Source: Lentzea tibetensis
GTDB taxonomy: Bacteria; Actinomycetota; Actinomycetes; Mycobacteriales; Pseudonocardiaceae
Reading direction: 5' to 3'
DNA: 64,000 bases
Assembly: GCF_007845675.1 (NCBI RefSeq)
Contig: NZ_VOBR01000002.1
Span: 372,001 to 436,000, forward strand
Shown: in pieces, positions 1 through 9,224 of the stretch
Position numbering within the stretch: the stretch's first letter is position 1
Layout of the letters: every line of letters begins with the position of its first letter
The notes under the pieces: model-generated
The model's database searches: none
What the model was told of the DNA's origin: nothing
The model's input: the letters and a program-made list of their open reading frames with translations, nothing else
Translations under genes and position numbers: made by a program

Positions 1-1734
<1,734 letters not shown>

Positions 1735-1751
1735 GGGCTCCTGCCCACGTG

Positions 1752-1784
1752 GGCCCCTTTGCCGCGACCACCGGCAAAGGGGCC
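1752..1784 (+). terminator. Hairpin terminator after the subtilase
   Basis: Perfect 13-bp inverted repeat (GGCCCCTTTGCCG / CGGCAAAGGGGCC) around a 7-nt loop, 17 bp after the subtilase stop. There is no U-tract, as is usual for high-GC actinobacterial terminators. Confidence 0.8.
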
Positions 1785-1822
1785 GCACGCCACGACGCGC
1801 GGGTCGCGCTAGGTTTCGCGTC

Positions 1823-2329
1823 GTGACGCGTGACTCGTTCTGCTCCAGCTGCGGAGCCAGGTACCCCGATATCTCCCACTACCCCCGGACATGTGCTTCC
1901 TGCGGCACGCAGGTGTGGTCGAACCCGGTGCCGGTGGCCGTGGTGCTGCTACCGGTCGTGGAGGGATCCCGCACCGGGCTTCTGGTTGTGCGGCGGGCGA
2001 TTCACCCTGTTGGTCTCGCCCTGGTCGGCGGGTTCATGGAGTCGGGCGAAACGTGGCAGCAGAGCGCCGCGCGAGAGTTGCGCGAGGAGGCAGGGGTCGA
2101 GATAGCCGCGGATTCCCTTGCGCCGCACTGGTTCACGTCAGCGGGGAAGACCGTGCTGTTGTTCGGCCTGGCTCCCGCAGTGACGGAGCTGCCCGCGTTC
2201 ACGCCGAACTCCGAGGCTTCCGAGCGCGGGATCCTGCACGCCGACCAGACCTCGGAGCTGGTGTTCCCACTGCACGCCGAGGCGGCCCGCAGGTACTTCC
2301 ACGGCACTGCGGTCAGAAGTTCGACGTGA
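1823..2329 (+). CDS. NUDIX hydrolase with N-terminal zinc ribbon
   Basis: 168-residue protein with a GTG start. Residues 7-27 hold a CxxC...CxxC zinc ribbon (C7, C10, C24, C27). The NUDIX box follows at about residues 70-92 (GGFMESGETWQQSAARELRE plus EAGVEI), matching GX5EX7REUXEEXGU. The zinc ribbon plus NUDIX layout resembles NADH pyrophosphatase/NudC-like proteins, but the protein is shorter than NudC and the NudC SQPWPFPxS motif is not seen, so substrate is open. Its 3' end overlaps the remnant on the other strand by about 17 bp. Confidence 0.88.
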   Translation: MTRDSFCSSCGARYPDISHYPRTCASCGTQVWSNPVPVAVVLLPVVEGSRTGLLVVRRAIHPVGLALVGGFMESGETWQQSAARELREEAGVEIAADSLAPHWFTSAGKTVLLFGLAPAVTELPAFTPNSEASERGILHADQTSELVFPLHAEAARRYFHGTAVRSST

Positions 2330-2850
2330 TCGCCGCCACCAGGTCGTCCGCGATGGCGCTGGGATCCTCGGCTTCCTCTTGTCGTTGCGGCCGTCGGTGA
2401 GCAGCACCACGGCGTTGATGGCCTTCTTGTCCAGGTTCTGCCGCATGATGGTGACGGCTTCGTCGACGGTGTCGAACAACCCGGTTCCGCCGTCCGACGG
2501 CAACGCCCTGATCTTGTCCGTGATCCCTTGCGCTTGACCTCGTTCAACGGGCCGGCCGGCGACAGCACGCAGTAGTCGCCGCGGCAGTCGGGGCCGGTGT
2601 CTGGAGCTCCTTCACCTGGAAACCGGGCGGCACGCCGTTGTCGTCGGTGGCGAGCAGGCCCGAAGCGTGCGAGGGGTCGCGGAAACCCAGTTCCCCGAAG
2701 CGCTTCTGCGCCTTGGCGGAGCGCAGGAGGCGGAGGAAGTCCTCGCTGACGTCCCGCTTCGCCTTCTGCCCGTCCGGCCAGGTGAGCTCGACGGCCGCGC
2801 ACTCGTCAGGCTCGCCGCGGCTCGGCAGGCCGCGGAGCCGCGGCCAGGTG
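2313..2850 (-). pseudogene. Decayed 3' fragment of a VWA-domain substrate-binding protein
   Basis: Protein-like segments occur in successive reading frames of the minus strand. First comes a solute-binding-like piece (CAAVELTWPDGQKAKRDVSE ... GFRDPSHASGL), then DCRGDYCVLSPAGPLNEVKR. Next is a VWA segment (GGTGLFDTVDEAVTIMRQNL, VVLLTDGRND) and finally EEAEDPSAIADDLVAAITSN ending at TGA. This needs at least three frameshifts in about 540 bp, and the 5' half of the gene is missing. Intact relatives are lipoproteins with a periplasmic-binding domain followed by VWA. It is therefore a relic, unless the assembly has several errors here. Confidence 0.8.
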
Positions 2851-2863
2851 AGTCGTGCGGTCG

Positions 2864-5800
2864 TCAGGTCGCGCAGTGCGCGCAGCGGAGTGGCGCGAGT
2901 CCCAGGTCGGCCCAGCCGAGCGTGCCTGCGGGCACGTGCCGCGGATGGCCGGTGTAGCACCGGAAAATCGACTCCGCCTCACGCACCGACTCGGCCGAGT
3001 CGGCGGATCCCCGGTGTCCCAGCACGAGAAGCGCCTCGGCCTGGCCCAGCCGGTGGCCGGTCTCCCGCTGGATCTCCAGTGCCTGGCGCGCGCGGTCGAG
3101 CGCGTGGTCTCCGCTCTGCAGCACCGCCAGAGTGGTCAGCGCCTTGCCCCGCTCCACCGCGAACTGGTGCCGGGTGGCCACTTCCAGCGCTTCCTCCGCT
3201 CGCCGCCGGGCGTCGTCGCGCTCGCCGGTGGCGGCCAGCGCACGGGCCAGGCTGATCGTCAGCCGGACGGACTCGTTGACGTTGCCGACGATTCCCGCGA
3301 GTTTCACCGCGTCGCTCAGCTCGGACACCGCGTCGTCGCACCTGCCGAAGTGGAGCAACACCTGACCGACCACCTCGTGTCCGAACAGGACGTGGTGCGC
3401 ATCCGCGGCCCGCGCCGCGTGCTCCAGAACCTCCCGAGCGAGGGACATCGCCCTCATCGAGTTGCCGCCATCCCTGTCCAGGAACGAATTCGCGCAACGC
3501 ACGACGAGCAGCCAGTAGTCGGCCGCCGATTCGGCGGCGAGCTGCTCCGCCTCCTGTGCCAGACGGCGTGCCTCGGCCACGTCGCCCAGCACGCGAAGTG
3601 TGGTCCCGAGCCACACGAGCGTGTACACATCACGATCGCCGGTGTGCGACATCAATGCCACTGCTCGCTCGAAGTGTCTCCTGGCGGACTCGAACCGGCC
3701 GGACAGGCACAACGTTCTGCCGAGCCGCTTGGTGATGTCCAGCTCGTCGGCCGCGCTCGAGGCGAGCGCGAGTGCTCGCTCGATCGCCTCCGTCGCGGCA
3801 ACGAGGTCGCCGCGCAGCACGGTGGCGAACCCGAGGTTCTTCAGTGCGCTGCGCTGCAACGCCCGGTCGCCCAGCCGCACGCTGAGATCCAGCCCGAGCT
3901 GGAAGTGGTCGATCGCGCTGTCGACGTCGGACGATGCTTTCAGCGTGCCCAGTGCGCGATGCATGGTCACCTGACCAGGCAGGTCGGCATCGCGTTGCGC
4001 GGCCCGCAGTGCGGCCAGCGCCACGGCACCACCGAGCTCGTACCGGTTCGTGAGCCAGAAGTACCCGCGCATCGCGTCCGCGAGCTGCCAGGCGATGCCG
4101 CGAGTGCCCTTCTCCGCGTGCTTCAGCGCACTCGTCACGATGTTCTCGCACTCGTCGTTCAACCACGCCAGCGCCGATTCGTCCGAGCCGAACGCGAGGG
4201 GAGCGACGTCGGACGGTTCGCGCGGGTGTCTCGCCATCAGCGGCACCAGCCAGGCGACGGCCGCGTCCGCGGTGCTGAGGTAGAACTCGAACAGGGTGCG
4301 ACGTGCCGATTCGCCTTCGCCTGCGCCGACCAGACCACCCGCGTAGACGTGCAGGAGGTCGTGCAGCCGGTAACGGCCGGGCCGGTGCGGCATCACGAGG
4401 CACGCCCGTTCCAGCTCGGCGACCGCGCAGTCCACGACGTCGAACGGCTCACCCAGCACGGCGGCCGCGGTCTCGACCGCGAACTCGGGCGTCGGCAGGA
4501 TCCCGAGCAGCCGGAACAGCCGCGCCGGGAACTCGGGCAGCGCCCGGTAGGACAGGTCGAACGCGGAGGTGACCACCTGGTCGCCGCCGATCCTCAGTCG
4601 CGCGAGCCGATCGTCTCCGGCCAGCTCCGCCGCGGCGTCCGCGATCGATCCGGTGCGTGCCGCCAGGTTCGCCGCCGCCACCCGCAACGCGAGCGGCAGG
4701 TATCCGCACAAGAGCGCGAGCTCGTCGGCCGCGGCCCGTTCGGCGGACGCCCGGTGTTCGCCGAGAATCTGTGCCACGAGCAGGTACGCCTCGTCAGCGG
4801 TGAGGACGTCGAGCTCGAGGCGCCGCGCGTCGTCCAGCGCGACCAGCCCGCGCAGGTCGTGGCGGCTCGTGACGATGACCGCGCAGCCGGGCTCGGCGGG
4901 CAGCAGCGGCCGCACCTGCTCCTCGTCCACGGCGTTGTCGAGCACCACCAGCATCCGTCGGCCGGCGAGCGTGCTCCGGTACAGATTCACCTTGTCCGCC
5001 AACGCTTCCGGCAGTTGCCGGGCATCGACGCCGAGAATGCGGAGAAACTGGTTCAGCGCCTCGCCCGCCGTCGTCGCGTGCGAGTCGAACCCGCCCAGGT
5101 TCACGTAGAGCTGGCCATCGGGGAACAGATCGCGCCGCCGATGGCCCCACCGCACCGCCAACGCGGTCTTGCCGACCCCGGCCAGTCCCGTCACCAACGC
5201 GATGGGCGTCCCCGCACCGAGCTCGTCCGGATACAGCGAGGAATCCAGCACCGCGGCCTCGCCGTCGCGCCCGACGAATCGCCTGATGCTCATGGGCAAC
5301 CCGGCGGGCACGACGGTCACCCGGCCCGGTTCCTGCGTGCTCGCCCCGCCGAGGATCGACCGGTACTGCTGCACCAGGTACGAGGACGGCTCGGCGTCCT
5401 GGGGTAGTGCCAGCCGAAGACGGTCGTAGGCCTCCAGTGCCTCCGTCCGCTGCCCGCACCGGTGCAGCGCGACCATCAACTGCCCGACCAGCCGCTCTCG
5501 CCGTGGATACGTCGTCACCAGTGATGACAGCGTCGCCACCAGCTCCGCGTGCCTGCCGAGCCCGAGCTCGACCTCGAGGTGTTCCTCGATCACGCGGACC
5601 CGCAGCTCCTCGAGCTCCGCCCGCACCGACAGCGGCCAGTCGTGCTCGACACCGGCCAGCACCGGCCCCCGCCACAGCGCCAGCGCACCGCGGAACTCCT
5701 CGACGGCACGTTCGGCACGACCAGCGGCACGGTGCGCCCGCGCCCGCGTGAGCCGCTCGCGAAACTCGTGCACATCCGCCCGGCAGACCGCGCGGTCGAG

Positions 5801-6082
5801 CCGATAGCCGGCTCCGGTGGTGGCGATCGCCCGCTCACCCAGAGTCTCGCGCAGCATGCGGACCCGCTTGTGCAGTTGTGCCCGATGCGCCGCCGGCACC
5901 GCCGTTCCCCACGCCGCGGCGGCGAGCTCCTTGATCGACACGGAGCTGCCGTTGTTCATCGCCAAAGCCGCCAGCAACACCTTCTGGATGGCGCCGCCCG
6001 GCTGAACCGGGGCGCCGTCCACGGTTGTTTCGAACGGGCCGAGGATCTTGATGGAGATCGGTTGTCCGGAAGACTCTTCCAC
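2864..6082 (-). CDS. AfsR/SARP-family transcriptional regulator (wHTH-BTAD-NB-ARC-TPR)
   Basis: 1072 residues. Residues ~10-90 are an OmpR-type winged helix. Residues ~98-245 are the bacterial transcriptional activation domain (RADVHEFRERL ... QRTEALEAYDRLR). Residues ~280-560 form an NB-ARC ATPase with Walker A GLAGVGKT and the hydrophobic LVVLDN motif. The rest is TPR-rich (RALGTLKASSD, LKNLGFATVLRGD and similar). This is the AfsR architecture: an ATP-dependent activator that binds direct heptamer repeats and often controls secondary metabolism. It is divergent from the glycosyltransferase at 6265 and 12 kb from the PKS operon, so its target cannot be read from position. Confidence 0.95.
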   Translation of the reverse strand: MEESSGQPISIKILGPFETTVDGAPVQPGGAIQKVLLAALAMNNGSSVSIKELAAAAWGTAVPAAHRAQLHKRVRMLRETLGERAIATTGAGYRLDRAVCRADVHEFRERLTRARAHRAAGRAERAVEEFRGALALWRGPVLAGVEHDWPLSVRAELEELRVRVIEEHLEVELGLGRHAELVATLSSLVTTYPRRERLVGQLMVALHRCGQRTEALEAYDRLRLALPQDAEPSSYLVQQYRSILGGASTQEPGRVTVVPAGLPMSIRRFVGRDGEAAVLDSSLYPDELGAGTPIALVTGLAGVGKTALAVRWGHRRRDLFPDGQLYVNLGGFDSHATTAGEALNQFLRILGVDARQLPEALADKVNLYRSTLAGRRMLVVLDNAVDEEQVRPLLPAEPGCAVIVTSRHDLRGLVALDDARRLELDVLTADEAYLLVAQILGEHRASAERAAADELALLCGYLPLALRVAAANLAARTGSIADAAAELAGDDRLARLRIGGDQVVTSAFDLSYRALPEFPARLFRLLGILPTPEFAVETAAAVLGEPFDVVDCAVAELERACLVMPHRPGRYRLHDLLHVYAGGLVGAGEGESARRTLFEFYLSTADAAVAWLVPLMARHPREPSDVAPLAFGSDESALAWLNDECENIVTSALKHAEKGTRGIAWQLADAMRGYFWLTNRYELGGAVALAALRAAQRDADLPGQVTMHRALGTLKASSDVDSAIDHFQLGLDLSVRLGDRALQRSALKNLGFATVLRGDLVAATEAIERALALASSAADELDITKRLGRTLCLSGRFESARRHFERAVALMSHTGDRDVYTLVWLGTTLRVLGDVAEARRLAQEAEQLAAESAADYWLLVVRCANSFLDRDGGNSMRAMSLAREVLEHAARAADAHHVLFGHEVVGQVLLHFGRCDDAVSELSDAVKLAGIVGNVNESVRLTISLARALAATGERDDARRRAEEALEVATRHQFAVERGKALTTLAVLQSGDHALDRARQALEIQRETGHRLGQAEALLVLGHRGSADSAESVREAESIFRCYTGHPRHVPAGTLGWADLGLAPLRCAHCAT

Positions 6083-6195
6083 GCGGGGGACCCTACCTTC
6101 GGGCGGTTCCCTCTCGGCGTTGTCTCATTTGAGTGAGCCTCGGGATTTATTTCGGAATTGCCTCGGAAGGAGTCCGGAAGGAAATTGGAAGCTCA

Positions 6196-6225
6196 TTGAC
6201 GGTGATTGACCGGGTGTCCTACGTT
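6196..6225 (+). promoter_or_regulatory. Candidate promoter of the glycosyltransferase gene
   Basis: TTGACG (6196-6201) and TACGTT (6220-6225) with an 18-bp spacer, in a stretch noticeably richer in A+T than its surroundings. A second TTGACC lies at 6206. A transcript from here would begin near 6232, which supports translation from 6265 rather than from the upstream ATG at 6133. Confidence 0.45.
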
Positions 6226-6264
6226 CTGGATTTCCGATTCGGCACACCGGAGGAATCTTTCATC

Positions 6265-7302
6265 GTGGGTCGAGTAATTTATGCGGCACCGGAGGTGCAA
6301 CGCCCGGTCGGTGGTGTCCGGATCATGAGCAGGCACGTCGCGGCGCTGGCCGGTGCCGGTGTCGACGCCGCTCTGTGGTGCCCGACACCGGGCTTCCGGT
6401 ACACGTGGTTCGACGAGCGGGTACCGATGTGGTCCGGCACGGAGCTCGCCCTGGCCGACGACGACGTCCTGGTGTGGCCGGAGCCGGTGGTGCTGCCGGG
6501 CCGCGATCCGGCACCGGGCTGCCGCAAGGTCATCTTCAACCAGAATCACTTCCAGACGTTCTCGCTCTGGGATGACGACATCAGCTATCCAGGATGGAGT
6601 CCCGCTCCTGCCGTGTGGACGGTGTCCGAGGAAAGCGTCGCCGTGCTCGGCCGGGCGCACCCCGAGCTGCCATTGATGCTCGTGCCGAACGCGATCGACA
6701 CCGACCTGTTCCGCCCTCGCGACCGAAATGACCCGACCATCGCGTGGATGCCGAGAAAACGGGCCGAAGAAGCCGCGCTGATCAAACGAATGCTCCAGCA
6801 CGATCCGCGCGGCGCAGGAGTGAAATTTCAGGAGATTTCGAACTGCACCGAGGCCGAGGTGGCGGCCGCTCTGGGCGAGGCGTCGGTGTTCATCGGCCTG
6901 GGCGGCATGATCGGCGAGGGCTTCGGCCTGCCGATCGCGGAGGCGTTGGCGAGCGGTTGCCTGGTGGCCGGGTATCCGGCAGGCGGCGGTGAGGAGCTGT
7001 TCGGTGCGCCGTCCGCGTGGTCGGTCCCGGAGTACCGCCCCGCCCTGCTGGCGGCCAAGGCGCTCGAACTGCTGGACCTGCCCGGCCAGGACGCACTTCG
7101 CGCAGCGGGCCGAAGGTGGATCGAGGCGCGCTACACCGTCAAAGCGATGACCGAAGCCCTCCTCGCGGCGGTGCGGACGACGCGGGAATTGCCCGGCACC
7201 GCAGGCACGGCAGTCCACTTCGCCGCGTGGATGGACGAGGTGCTCGCCAAGGCCGGCGGGACAAGAGCGACACCGCCTACTCCGGCTGGTCGGCCGGAGT
7301 AG
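6265..7302 (+). CDS. GT-B fold glycosyltransferase (GT4-like)
   Basis: 345 residues from the GTG at 6265, which has GGAGG 11 bp upstream and lies downstream of the likely promoter; an in-frame ATG at 6133 would add 44 unconvincing residues. The N-terminus (MGRVIYAAPEVQRPVGGVRI) is typical of a GT-B donor/acceptor domain. The C-terminal half has the GT4 hallmarks: VPNAIDTDLFRP, then GEGFGLPIAEALASGCLVAG, where the EGFGLPxxEA signature binds the nucleotide sugar. No polysaccharide cluster surrounds it, so acceptor and sugar are unknown. A hairpin overlaps the stop codon. Confidence 0.85.
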   Translation: MGRVIYAAPEVQRPVGGVRIMSRHVAALAGAGVDAALWCPTPGFRYTWFDERVPMWSGTELALADDDVLVWPEPVVLPGRDPAPGCRKVIFNQNHFQTFSLWDDDISYPGWSPAPAVWTVSEESVAVLGRAHPELPLMLVPNAIDTDLFRPRDRNDPTIAWMPRKRAEEAALIKRMLQHDPRGAGVKFQEISNCTEAEVAAALGEASVFIGLGGMIGEGFGLPIAEALASGCLVAGYPAGGGEELFGAPSAWSVPEYRPALLAAKALELLDLPGQDALRAAGRRWIEARYTVKAMTEALLAAVRTTRELPGTAGTAVHFAAWMDEVLAKAGGTRATPPTPAGRPE

Positions 7303-7303
7303 G
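7276..7303 (+). terminator. Hairpin terminator overlapping the glycosyltransferase stop
   Basis: Perfect 11-bp inverted repeat CCTACTCCGGC / GCCGGAGTAGG with a 6-nt loop, between two convergent genes, so it could serve both. Confidence 0.7.
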
Positions 7304-7315
7304 TGAGAACACGGG

Positions 7316-8128
7316 TCAACAGGCTCCTGGACCGCCGAAGTGAACGCTGTTCGACCCTGTCACGGCAGCGCTGTACAGCGACGGGTTGGTGGTCGTGTTG
7401 AGGTTGATGCTCGCCGCTGGACCGCCGATGAAGCCGATGGCGACGGCGGCCGACGACGACGGCGACGACGCGAACTGGCCGTTGCCCATGTCCGTGCACG
7501 GTGTCGCGCTGTTCGCGGCGACCTCACCGAACCACTGCGCCAGGCCGACCTTGGTGAAGGCGCCGCCCCACAGCGAGTCGGGGTAGTAGCCGAAGAAGAC
7601 GCCGTTGTAGCCGACCCACCAGTTGCCCTGGAAGTGCTGGATCGTGAACTGCGGCGTGGAGTTGCCCGGCCGCAGGGTCATCCCCGCCTTCACCATCCCG
7701 GGATTGGCGAACGGGACGAAGCCGCAGCCGTTGTAGCAGGTCGGCTGTCCGTTCACCCAGTGAAACACGAACAGGTGCGGCTCCAGGTCGCCGAACAGGC
7801 CCCGATCGACGGTCCAGCCGACCTCGACGTAGTTCATGCTGTCCGCGGATGACGCGGCCATTTCGCCCAACGTGTGGAAGTCGCCGGAGGCCAGAGCGGG
7901 CCGGGAGACGGTCATGAACATGTTCGACCCATCAGCCACTGCGAACTGATACGCGCCACCGTAGAGGTAGGTCAGCGCTGAGACGCCCTGCGCACTCGCG
8001 AGGGCGTGGGACGGATTTCCCTTGGGGCCGTACAGCCCGTTGGCATCGGCGGACGCCGTCGCGGGCGTTGTCGCCGTGACCAGAGCGGTGACGGCCGTGA
8101 AGGCCATGGCTAACAGGGTTTTTCTCAT
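7316..8128 (-). CDS. Secreted neprosin-family protease (DUF239-like)
   Basis: 270 residues from the ATG at 8128, which gives a clean Sec signal peptide (MRKTLLAMAFTAVTALVTA, cleavage near ATASA); the longer ORF upstream adds 42 non-signal residues. The mature part fits the neprosin fold first described in plant Nepenthes glutamic endopeptidases. Features include EVGWTVDRGLFGDLEPHLFV, a Cys pair in PTCYNGCGF, the FQGNWWVGYNGVFFGYYP block and the GGAFTKVGLAQWFGE block. The conserved Glu residues in the first and last of these are the likely catalytic pair. Extracellular and probably prolyl-specific, by family. No clear ribosome-binding site is visible. Confidence 0.78.
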   Translation of the reverse strand: MRKTLLAMAFTAVTALVTATTPATASADANGLYGPKGNPSHALASAQGVSALTYLYGGAYQFAVADGSNMFMTVSRPALASGDFHTLGEMAASSADSMNYVEVGWTVDRGLFGDLEPHLFVFHWVNGQPTCYNGCGFVPFANPGMVKAGMTLRPGNSTPQFTIQHFQGNWWVGYNGVFFGYYPDSLWGGAFTKVGLAQWFGEVAANSATPCTDMGNGQFASSPSSSAAVAIGFIGGPAASINLNTTTNPSLYSAAVTGSNSVHFGGPGAC

Positions 8129-8241
8129 GTGGCGAACGGTGGCACCGGTAGCTGACACGGGGCTGGAACGGCGCTGCAACGCAAGCAATGCGGGCATCGG
8201 TATTGCGCGTGACGGTCTGGCCTCAGCTGACCATACTGCCG

Positions 8242-9185
8242 TGGTGCAGCACATTTCCTACCCCAAGATCCCGACGGCCGAGCAGTTCGGCGGGACGGCT
8301 GTCGGCGGTCCCTGGGTGGCCACGGAGAAGGTGCACGGCGCCCAGCTCGTGGTCGCCTGCGACGGCCGGGACGTGTCCGTCGGCAAGCGCAAGGCGTGGC
8401 TGCGCGGCGACGAGCCGTTCTTCGGCTGGCAACTGTTGCGCCGCAACCTCGAGCAGGCGGCGAAAATCGCCTTGTCGCACAGCGGCGGTGCGTCTGTGCG
8501 GGTTTTCGGCGAGCTGTACGGCGGCCGGTATCCCCATCCCGACGTGCCGCCGGCCTCGGGAGCGGCCGCGGTGCAGACGGGGATCTGGTACAGCCCGGAC
8601 GTCCGCTTCGCCCTCTTCGACGTGCTCAGCCACGACGATGCGGACGATCCCGGCGTCTTCCAGCCCTATGCGCACGTCGCGGCGATCGCCGATGCCGCTG
8701 GTCTCGACGTGGTGCCGTTGCTGGGCAGGGGGACCCGGTCGGCACTGGACGCCTTGCCGCAGCGGTTCCCCAGCCGGGTACCGCACGTGCTCGGCCTGCC
8801 CGAACTGCCGGACAACCTGGCGGAGGGAATCGTTCTGCGGCCCGACACCCCGTGCTCACCCGAGCAGCGTCCGATCATCAAGATGAAGATCGACGAGTTC
8901 GACGAGCAGCGCTTCGACCAAAGCCGTCCGTGGGACCCGCAGGTGAGACTTCCTCTCGCTGATCTGTGCCACATCGGCCGGGCGATGGTGAACCCGGCGC
9001 GGTTGGCGAGCGCGCGCTCGAAGGTCGGGCCCGCGGATCTCGACGAGCTCCTGGACGAGGTGATCCTCGACGTGATGGTGGATCTGTCCGAGGCGTTTCC
9101 GGCGGCGGTGGCGGTGCTCACCGACGAGGAGGAAGCCGAGCTGCACGACGTCATCCGCGCCGCAACGGCAGGAGATCAGGTCTGA
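8242..9185 (+). CDS. ATP-dependent RNA ligase, Rnl2 (T4 gp24.1/REL) family
   Basis: 314 residues from the GTG at 8242; the frame is open upstream but lacks ligase sequence. The nucleotidyltransferase motifs are in order: motif I TEKVHGAQ (Lys is adenylated by ATP), RKAWLRGDEPFFGWQ between motifs, motif III FGELYGG, motif IV EGIVLRP and motif V IIKMKI. The C-terminal ~100 residues are alpha-helical, like the Rnl2 C-domain. The expected activity is sealing of 3'-OH/5'-phosphate RNA nicks. It is followed after 39 bp by the LRR protein, suggesting one transcript. No Pnkp, Hen1 or RtcB gene is nearby. Confidence 0.88.
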
Positions 9186-9224
9186 ACCCGATCGACGCCG
9201 AACTGTCCCCTATGGTGTGCGGCC

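Noticed and set aside
2855-5407. 850-codon open frame on the plus strand
   Set aside because: Antisense shadow of the SARP/AfsR gene; long open antisense frames are expected in high-GC DNA, and its sequence shows no domain.
6133-6264. Upstream ATG as glycosyltransferase start
   Set aside because: The added 44 residues lie over a probable promoter, and the GTG at 6265 has a better ribosome-binding site and a family-typical N-terminus.
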